In this document: positions 56,078 through 64,000 of the stretch, piece by piece
Position numbering within the stretch: the first letter of the stretch is position 1
How the letters are laid out: each line of letters opens with the position of its first letter
Source: Erythroxylum novogranatense
Lineage: Eukaryota > Streptophyta > Magnoliopsida > Malpighiales > Erythroxylaceae
Assembly (NCBI GenBank): GCA_029891385.1
Contig: CM057233.1
Span: forward strand, 48,500,063-48,564,062
Reading direction: 5' to 3'
DNA: 64,000 nucleotides
The notes under the pieces: generated by a model
Told to the model about the DNA's origin: nothing
What the model saw: the letters and a program-made list of their open reading frames with translations, nothing else
Database searches by the model: none
Program-made: the position numbers and the translations under genes

Positions 56078-58886
56078 AAGTGACGTGCATGCATCTATCA
56101 CACTCATCAAATGTTTCATATTAAGTGTATTTTTTGCTCAAATGTTGTAATTAATCAAGTAGTTCTGTGAATCTTAATTTAAGATTTCAGCATAATAACA
56201 AGATTGGTTTTTCACAATTACGCCCATAATTAACCCGCAATATGCAACCGAAAAACTTGCTAAATGCATCTTTAAGGACCATCTTTGTTCACGAGAAGTC
56301 TGCAGTTTGATGATTTTTGTATCAAAAAGAAGATGGTTTTAGTATGTATACAGGAGATGATTTGCAGCAAAAATGCCTAGCCATGTTCTGGGTTTCTAGT
56401 GATATAATGCCATAATCCACCTTAAGTCAACAGCTCTCAATAGATTAATCTAGTTCACATCGTCAAGTACAAGTAGTGGAGGATCATCATCAAGGTCTAA
56501 TGCATTACTGAATTTAATAGTGTATGTCCACATCTCTCAGTATAAATAAATACCAATTTGCTGAAGCTGCAAAATCAGTTGGAACTACAAATTGGCACAC
56601 AGAGCATGCTGGCTTCATGAATCATGGGATAATAAAGTTAATTTTGGTATTAATTAATTGAAGATTCAGAAACTCATCATGGAGTTTGGCGTTATATACA
56701 GTTCTGCTATATATGTTTGTCGTTGCATGGGAAGATGCTGTAAGAAACCAGGTGCTAGGACAGGACAGTGTCGACTGTGGACATTTAATTCTGAGAATCC
56801 AACAAATTTCCCAAGAAGAGGGGTTGTGATTTCAGTATCAGTACTTCCTATTGCACACAGTACGGCATCTTCTGTGTCTCATTCTTTTTCCTTTTTTAGT
56901 TTTAGCTCTGATTTGCTCGCTACTCTCCTTGTCCCTGTCCATTGTTTTCCCACTTGCCGTTTCTTCTACTTTAAGCCTTAATCATTCCAATTCCAATTCC
57001 CCCGTTACATCAATGAGCCACGAATAAGACAAACGAACTCAACTTTTTTTTTTCAATGTTTTTTAAATTTAATACCATTACAAAATTTACACGCACATCC
57101 ATTCTATTCATTTTTTCCTTGTGTAATTTGAGCATAAAAACTTATTATTTCTCTTATAAAAATTAAGATAAGGGGTGTGTATCTATTTAATAAATTATAG
57201 TGATTTTTTAATTTTTGAAATAAGATTTTTTACTAATTATGGTCACGTACTACTAACCTCTACCGATCCCGCATTTAGCGGGGTTTCAATTGAATGCTGT
57301 TTTTATTGTTGTTATTGTTGGGATGATTTTTAATTATAAACTATAGGCATTTTTCACAAATGGATAAAATTACAAAAGACAAATATCTCCTATTCTTTAA
57401 TAATCTTTTCTCAATTAACTCAAAATTAGGTTCTTTCATGAAAATTATATATTTTAAAAGAAAAAAGAAAGGGCATTTTAAAATTTTATTTTTGAAAAAA
57501 TAGAAATTTATAAAATTTAAACCTTTATAATAATGGTGTGACATAACAAGACTTTTCAAGAATTGGACTCTCTTGATAATTTGATCATCTCTTAATCAGA
57601 CTTTTAAATTTGAGATATTTTAGAATTAAGTCTAAAATTTTAAACTTGATTAAAAAATGGTATTTGAAAAATTAGTATATTTTAATTTATATAAAACACA
57701 ATTAAAGTGAGCACTTTGTTTAATGCTGCTGATCCTATGCAATGTGAGAATTTTGTCGGACAGTAATGAACCAAAGCTTGGTGTAAATAATGAGAGAACG
57801 ACTGGAGCACAATTGTTTTGCGGTCTCCTGTTAGTCATCAATTTAACATTGATCATATACTCTTTCCAAAGTACCAATCTAGGTACGCTAATTAAAAGTA
57901 ATGCATTGGGCATCTTTTCACATCTACTGGAGACGCTTCAGAATCCTGAATTGATGAGAGGTCCCATCCTGCACTAGAGTTTTGGACTGATTCCCCTAAC
58001 AGTAAATTAATAATGCAGAAGAGAAGTTTTACGTTGCATTGTTACTATGCATGTACGTCTCAATCTCTTCGTTGAAGTACAACAAGCTTTTGACTTATAA
58101 GGCATGCTCGGTTGTCTTCTATCCACTTCTAAGTACCCCCTATATGGAAAAAGGTGGAAGGTGCATGATTTACGCTTATGTGTTTAGATAGTAATTGCCC
58201 AGAAGAGCAACAGTATAAGTCTACCAAAGTTGGAAAAATTAAGTTTTAGGAAATACATATACCAAAAGAAAGTTGCTACCAATGCCAGGCTAAAAGCACG
58301 TACAAATGGGTATTAGTTGTCGACTTTATGTATAGCTGTAAGGAATGGTGGCCATCCATATAAGTGAAAAGCTTCGCTTTTGCTAAGATCCTTTGGTGTC
58401 AGTACCTTTTTCATGGTTCTTGCATGTGCTTGTCTTCAACAACTATGATTTTAAACCCTCCATGGCTCCATATTCTTAATTTCGTTTTTAGGCCATGCTT
58501 ATCCTTGTACCCCTTTCCCTTTCTCCTTTTCCTTTGTTTTCAAATTACTCTATTTCTTTTATAGTATAAAAGAAATAAAGTAATTTATTAATATATTTAT
58601 AGTATAAAATAATTTTATTAATATATTATAGAGTTGCCTATTTGTTGAATATATAATAGAGTTTATATAATTGTTTTATTAACTTTAATAGAAAATTATA
58701 TTAAAATAACTTATGTAGAAGGGTTTTCTTAAATAGAGATATTTATTATTAAATTGAGTTCTCAAGCTAAAAGTTATTAAATTGATATTTCTTATTTTAT
58801 TTTTATAATAGTGCTTTCCTGAATTACTTTGAATGACAATGTTGAATCAATAATAACCCATTTGTTATGACTGATATAATATTATT
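56078..58886. other. Intergenic AT-rich region
   Basis: I recognise no gene. Short frames at 56658-56981 and 57723-57977 lack family motifs and good context. 58560-58700 is particularly AT-rich. Confidence 0.5.
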
Positions 58887-59018
58887 CCATATCATTCTTG
58901 ACGTTGATTAATTTTTTAAAAATAGTCAAATCATCTCTCAACACCATCTTTATTTGCTGTTCCATATCATCATTGAGGTTGATTAATTTTTTAAAAATAG
59001 TCAAATTATCTCTCAACA
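58887..59018 (+). repeat. Direct repeat of ~57 bp next to the CACTA end
   Basis: 58887-58943 and 58962-59018 both read CCATATCAT-C-TTGA-GTTGATTAATTTTTTAAAAATAG and end TCTCTCAACAC. They are spaced 75 bp start to start. Confidence 0.88.
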
Positions 59019-59040
59019 CTCACTACAAGAAATATGTGTT

Positions 59041-59385
59041 TTACCGACAGAAATTTCCGTCGGTAAATATCAGATTTCCGTCGGTGGAATTAATCACCGA
59101 CGGAATATGGTGGAGCAAAAATCGGTCGGTGAAATGCTCGAAGCTAAACTTACCGACCGAATTTTTCCGTCGCAATTTTACGATGGAATTACCGACCGAA
59201 ACATTGTTGTCGGTATATATTTTACGACGGAATGGTAATTACCATTCCGTCGGAGAAATATTGCTACGGTCATTAAGTCCGTCGGTGAGGCGATGTTATC
59301 TGCGACGACATTTACCGACGGTATAATTACCGTCGGTAAATAGGGGAACATTTCCGACGGAAATTTGACCGTCGGTAATGAGTGA
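59041..59385. repeat. CACTA subterminal repeats, CCGTCGGTAA / TTACCGACGG
   Basis: At least a dozen direct and inverted copies or variants of TTTCCGTCGGTAAA lie in 340 bp. In En/Spm elements such motifs are bound by TNPA to bring the ends together. Confidence 0.9.
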
Positions 59386-59595
59386 TATTTTTTTTTGCTT
59401 TTTGTTGTTATAATAATGATTATATTATATATTCACTTTATTAATTTGTGTTGCGTTAGAATAATGAATAATGAGAAAATTAGTAATTAATAAAATATAA
59501 AAAGAAATTAATATAATTATTAAAAGTAAGAAATAACAAATCTCTGATGTTTTTTAATTGAAAACACATGACAATGTTATAGTAATTATTGTCGT

Positions 59596-61090
59596 AATGA
59601 TCATGGATGCTCTGAACTATTTCCCCCCCTCTTTAACATTTCCATCTCCTGCCTAAGCTTAGCCATCTCCTCCGCATGCTATTTGTCCATGGTCATCTGC
59701 TCCATCTCCGCTCTCATCTTAGTCAGCCGCTCCATCTCCTCTCTCATCCTAGCTGCTTGCTCCTTCTGCTCCAGCGACTCTTTGATCTTTGAAACTTCTG
59801 CTGCCTCGCTCTCGGTTGTTACATCATCTGCAGACTAATCTCCTCCTCACCTTAGCTATGTCCTCCATATCTTTGGTGATGTTGAAATAATCATTTTCGT
59901 TTTGATTAGCCACCGCTCGTTTTGATTAGCTATCTGTTCCTTTAATGAGTCCATTTGTGGCTCGGAGCTCCGATACATCATGAGATTGAGATGGTCGAGC
60001 GATCTTCTTTATCTAGAAAGGAAGAGCACGAATAACAAGCGTTTGCATATGAACCCGGTAGAATATTCTTCCACGACAGTCCCAACCACCCACGACATCA
60101 AGATATGTCCGAGTCTAGCCCATCCTTGGTAGTTCCTCCCGAGATTGTCATTTGGATGTTTTCTTGTATTTGATCTATTAGGAAGCAATCTTTACGTTAG
60201 TAAATAAGCTATAATTGTTAAAAATTATTAAAATATGTTAATTTCACTAACATTGACTTCTCTACATCGATTGTTGATGAAGGTGACACCATCGTGTTTC
60301 TTCGTGTGGGTGTGCACAAATACTGCATAGGTGTAGGCTTTGTGCCCAATGCCTTTTCCTACACGATAACTTAAATTGTCGATGTTAACTAGTATTTAAA
60401 AATTTCGCGAGTTTCCTCTGTATATATGATATTTGCCCCCTGTTCAACAATGAAAATAACTTCACACAGCCATATGGCACCAGACATTTATATCATAATC
60501 ACATTGTTCAATAAAGCAAAGTAAGATATATGTAAAATTGTCAAGAGAAATTAGATACTTACTAGTCTATGTGCATGCTCGTTGTGGGTAATTGATCCTC
60601 CGTATGCCTTTGAAGACTCGCCCCGACCCTCCACGTCTCATGGCCAAATTACGCTCGAGATATGGACATTGCGCAGTGATGTCCAATATTCGCTCAATGA
60701 CTCCAAATTTCCTCTGGAATATAACGCGATCGTGCACCAACCTTGCGTATTTGATTAATTAAGTCGCGATAACGTGTCGTGCTTTCTTTTCCCATTGTTT
60801 ATACATGTTGGCGTCGACACAAGAATCCCAATAAAATTCTTTACGAAATAAGATGAGTAAGAATAACAAAATGTTAAAATGTTGTATGAACATTATGAAT
60901 ATAAAGCAACGTAACAAGAAAATAACAATGATGTGTACCTCAAACTCTTGAAAGTATAATTGCTTTGTGGTGTCGACTAAATTTTTCCAAACATAACCCT
61001 CTCGTTCAATTCTTTGCTTGAGCGAGGAAGTCATATTTCTTGAAATTGGTCGAGCGGAACCAACCTAACATATCAAGTGATGTTACCTAT
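59596..61090 (-). pseudogene. CACTA TNPA-like gene remnant
   Basis: From the right, MTSSLKQRIEREGYVWKNL and TTKQLYFQEFE lie at 61034-60940. After an intron-like gap come FRKEFYWDSCVDANMYKQWEKKARH (60850-60785), an EYWTSLRN / SITHNEHA-type segment (60690-60570) and a C-terminal coiled coil of charged heptads (59795-59635: EQKEQAARMREEMERL, MRAEMEQMTMDK, HAEEMAKLRQEMEMLKRGG). This order (DNA-binding transposase-associated domain, then a charged coiled coil) is typical of plant TNPA-type proteins that bind the subterminal repeats. Frameshifts and a stop in the coiled coil show it is inactive. Exon limits are approximate. Confidence 0.75.
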
Positions 61091-62530
61091 GTACATATTG
61101 GTAAAAGTAAAAGTTGATAATAAGCAAATAGTGAAGTGCTTTGATATCACTTATCGCCATTGACAATAAAACAAACTTTACGCCATCAGGTCCCTCGGCG
61201 CCAGTGACGGACGTCTCCGCATCCGATGCGCTAGTGTTGGGCGATATATCGTTGGGAAGGGATGATGTAAATTTGAGAAGCGATCGGTGATGCCTCAATC
61301 TGCAACTCCGGCACCAGAGGTGGAGATGGTGAGTCGATGAGGTGCGGTGATTGTGACGAACCACCTTAATCGTAATGTCCCCGAGCATGGTTGAAACCTC
61401 GGTGGCATGAAGTCACGTTGTCTCTTCGGTCCCATTATTTCCACGAAATTCAATTTCCCACAATTCTCTACATGTACAATTTATAATTTGAATGCAATAT
61501 TCTACCAACACATCGAGGAGAAACTATGGCAATATATGAAGGTTAACAAATTGTTATCAACCATAAATGAACCTTATGATAATATAAATATGCAATGTTC
61601 ACTTTTAATGTGTTACGGATACAACAATAATTGAGCGTGAAGGCAAAGGGTAAACATATGCGGTAGTACATAAGCACATCGATCTATTCATTTTTAGGAT
61701 TCCATATAACATGGGAGTTGGTAAACGTGAAAGAGTCCCCGATATGCGGGTTCCGAGAAGGGTTCGCGACGTTCAAAAGCACCAATTGAAATAGTGATAC
61801 TCAGTCCAAATGACATTGCATTGTTGCTCACATTCTTACAATAACATTGCAGCTATATCTAGATTTGTTGAGGAAATAGTGAATGAGTGCCCGATCTTAG
61901 AATGGTAGACTTCTTGATGGATGAAATACTAACAGAACAAATGTACCTAAAACGTGTCGGTGAAGAAATGTTGAAATCGTGATATTAACCAACCATATCG
62001 ATGTAAAACGGTATATTATTGAATACGTGATTGTGCGAGGCGAGGTTTGGGGAATAGTAGAGGAGTTGACAATACCGATCTTCCTATTCCGTTATAGTGA
62101 CGTGACATTGCGATCACCTTTATCGGCATACATGTCCTCTTGAGTTTAAAGGAAGCTTAAACATGTAAGATTGACAATGAAATGAGAATATGTTTGATAA
62201 TCTCCTCCTAATAAATGTTATTACGAGTTCAAACCACGGAAATAGTCAACGTCAGATCATACTAAACACCTTGAAGTAATGATCGACCATCGAAGGCAAA
62301 CATTTGGTACTATATGATGGGCGAGACTTGAAGTAGTCTTTGCTTCCATGGAATTGGACAATTTTCCCACATTCCTCCCAACGGAAAGAATTGCTGCCGT
62401 CCGGAACCAATCGCCATGTCGACGTACGTTTCTAAAGAAATGCAATGAAAAACCAAACATAATATAAATAAATAAAAATAACGTGACAATTTAACTTAAA
62501 ATATGCAATTACAAGCGAAGTCATTATTTA
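61091..62530. other. CACTA interior between the TNPA-like and TNP2-like genes
   Basis: There is a possible N-terminal exon of the TNPA-like gene at 61388-61083 (minus; S/T-rich, no motif). The remainder shows no domain I can name. Confidence 0.4.
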
Positions 62531-64000
62531 TCATAACAATGGAAGATTACAATCATCTTCTTCTTCAGATGAATAAGAATCAAATTCCGGCTCCTCGTCT
62601 GATCTCAGACCCTCGTCATCCTCTCCAGATGAAATATCGGCAAATTCGTTTGATGGATTGTTCAAAGGTTCAGTATCGTCATACGTAATAGATGCATTGA
62701 TAAATGTCTGATCTTCTTAAAACGCCTCACTTTCAACACTATGTTCTCCTATTCTAGGTGATTCGTAAACACCTCTAGGTTTAACTTTTCAAACCGTTAA
62801 CCAATCTGTCTTATCTCGTCGTAAGCTCGGAAAAGGGATGTAACAAACCTGTTTAGCTTGCACAGCTAAGACGAAAGGTTCAAACTGACGCAATCTTGTT
62901 CGGTTATTGATTTCAACTAAATTATATTGTCTATGCACCTTTACTCCAACATTTGGTGTCGGGTTATACCATTTACATTTAAAAATCACACATCGCTTGA
63001 CTGGCAAACCAGGGTATTCAACTTCCAGTATTTCAATAATTTTACCATAGTAATCCATCATTTCTCCCTATATTGAAACCCCACTATTTATTGTTGACAT
63101 GTTATGTCCATGACTTTCTGTATGATATTTGTATCCATTAATGAAATACACCGGATACGATTTAACATATCGTAGAGGTCCCTTTGCAAGATCACATATC
63201 ATCTTGTTCTCGATTGGATTGTCCAATGCCTAAAAAAATAAATTTAGCATCGCAACTAATTTAGCTTTATGAATAACGTAAAATACAACTTCAAAATATA
63301 ATTAAGATGAATTGTAGAGTACAAACTTACATATCTCTCAAACCACTGAGGGAAGTGTTTCCCGACTTCTTTATTTAAATCATCTTCATCATACTGGGCA
63401 TTATCTCCGTAACAATGTCTCGTACAATCTAAATACAACATGACTATTTTTAGGGCATGAAGATGACACAAAGGTAAGTACAGAAACATTCATGTGCGAC
63501 TTACTGCACGAAAGGCAACAACTGTTCACAATTCAAAACAATATAACCATGTGCAGCCTCGATCTCTTCCTCAGTTAACATTCTTCTTGTCGCACGCCCA
63601 GATGTTCGTCCATAGTATGAAAATATGGACATGTTTCCATCAGCATGAGTCGTTCGTCCCCCATCGTCATCACGAGGAACTTTTCTTGCTCTTGTGTTAA
63701 CATGCGACTCAAAATAATACCCACAAAACGTACTCGCTTCCTCCACTAAATAAGCATTACATATGGAACCTTCAACTCTAGCTTTGTTTTTAACATTTCT
63801 TTTCAAGTGATGCAAATACCTACAGGAACCAAAATTGTTAGTAGAACACATTTGACAAAGCTTGTCAATGGTTACTGCAGTGATATTTCTCTACTTACCT
63901 CTCAAATGGATACATCCATCGATATTGAACTGGACCAGCTACTTTTGCCTCGTGTGCTAAATGCATAGGTAGATGCTCCATACAGTCAAAGAAACTTGGA
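62531..64000 (-). pseudogene. CACTA TNP2-like transposase, C-terminal half
   Basis: The catalytic part lies beyond the window. Reading leftwards from 64000: exon to 63899 (FFDCMEHLPMHLAHEAKVAG, then PVQYRWMYPFER). A 79-bp GT-AG intron (63898-63820) preserves the codon for R. The exon from 63819 (YLHHLKRNVKNKARVEGSI, EEASTFCGYYF) completes the DUF4218 domain. A probable intron runs 63504-63429, then an exon to 63331 (HFPQWFERY), a 101-bp GT-AG intron (63330-63230), and an exon from 63229 with LDNPIENKMICDLAKGP, YFINGYKYHTES and NSGVSI. DUF4216 follows (DYYGKIIEILEVEYPG, FVLAVQAKQVCYIPFPS). An acidic C-terminus (SSGEDDEGLRSDEEPEFDSY) ends at TGA 62533-62531. In-frame stops after WLTV and SEAF, and a frame mismatch at the second intron, mark decay. 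Confidence 0.88.

Larger units (their letters stand above)
59021..64000 (-). mobile_element. En/Spm (CACTA) transposon, 3' part; other end beyond the window
   Basis: It starts with the hallmark terminus CACTACAAGAAA at 59021-59032, followed by a dense subterminal repeat region (59041-59385). Inside are minus-strand pseudogenes of the two usual CACTA proteins, TNPA-like (59596-61090) and TNP2-like (62531 to the window end). The genes point towards the visible terminus, so this is the 3' end of the element. Confidence 0.92.

Noticed and set aside
56658..56981. 107-codon frame with Cys-rich start (YVCRCMGRCCKKPG)
   Set aside because: There is no paired Cys pattern of a known peptide family, no signal peptide, and the C-terminus is low-complexity S/F. 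No promoter context was found.
57723..57977. 84-codon frame with a hydrophobic stretch
   Set aside because: It is a chance frame in AT-rich DNA with no recognisable homologue motif.
59041..59385. A separate MITE or hairpin RNA gene made of CCGTCGGTAA repeats
   Set aside because: The repeats begin right after CACTACAAGAAA and continue into TNPA/TNP2-like coding remnants, so they are the CACTA subterminal region.

Overview
This is a nuclear window from a seed plant, most likely a eudicot. It is AT-rich and built almost entirely from nested transposable elements. The evidence is plant-type Ty3/gypsy chromoviruses of the Tekay/Del kind (long LTRs, chromodomain at the integrase C-terminus), a Ty1/copia element, primer-binding sites complementary to initiator tRNA-Met (TGGTATCAGAGC), a TTA-flanked PIF/Harbinger-like DNA element and an En/Spm CACTA transposon. 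I found no rRNA, tRNA, CRISPR or organelle DNA, and only one convincing host gene (55781-56077, a small protein of unknown function).

Layout. (1) 1-2133 is the 3' part of a gypsy pol (element E1a) lacking integrase, followed by its LTR at 2134-4518. That LTR is interrupted by a Ty1/copia insertion (4519-16019) and ends at 16020-16061. The copia carries three LTRs instead of two. (2) 16062-16961 is a piece of another gypsy-type LTR (family F), repeated in direct orientation at 52918-53821. (3) 16968-20748 and 48172-52344 are, on the minus strand, the two halves of element A (gag and protease; its 3' side is joined to an LTR of another family). Element A is split by element E3. (4) E3 (20749-48166, flanked by GCATA target duplications) is a Tekay-like gypsy. 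Its 5' LTR holds a complete gypsy, E2 (21930-32997). Its 3' LTR holds the Harbinger-like element (40981-47638), which in turn holds a 5'-truncated gypsy (E1b, 41543-46273). (5) 52345-52745 is the start of another minus-strand gypsy (B), then family-F LTR sequence to about 54.9 kb. (6) 54.9-59.0 kb is low-copy DNA with the small host gene. (7) 59021-64000 is the 3' part of a CACTA element, read on the minus strand, with TNPA-like and TNP2-like pseudogenes; its other end lies beyond the window.

None of the transposon reading frames is intact. They carry stops and frameshifts, mostly of the C-to-T / G-to-A kind expected from decay of methylated DNA, plus clusters of indels that may be consensus errors. 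The most unusual signals are non-coding. Several LTR or leader regions carry a local cluster of short palindromes: CTCGCCGCGGCGAG in E1a and E3, TGTCCGTTTAACGGACA in E2, AAGTCGACTT in the copia leader, and six 32-bp-spaced pairs of TGACGTCA-like sites in the LTR of element A. In E3 and E2 these blocks differ between the two LTRs of the same element far more than their flanks do.
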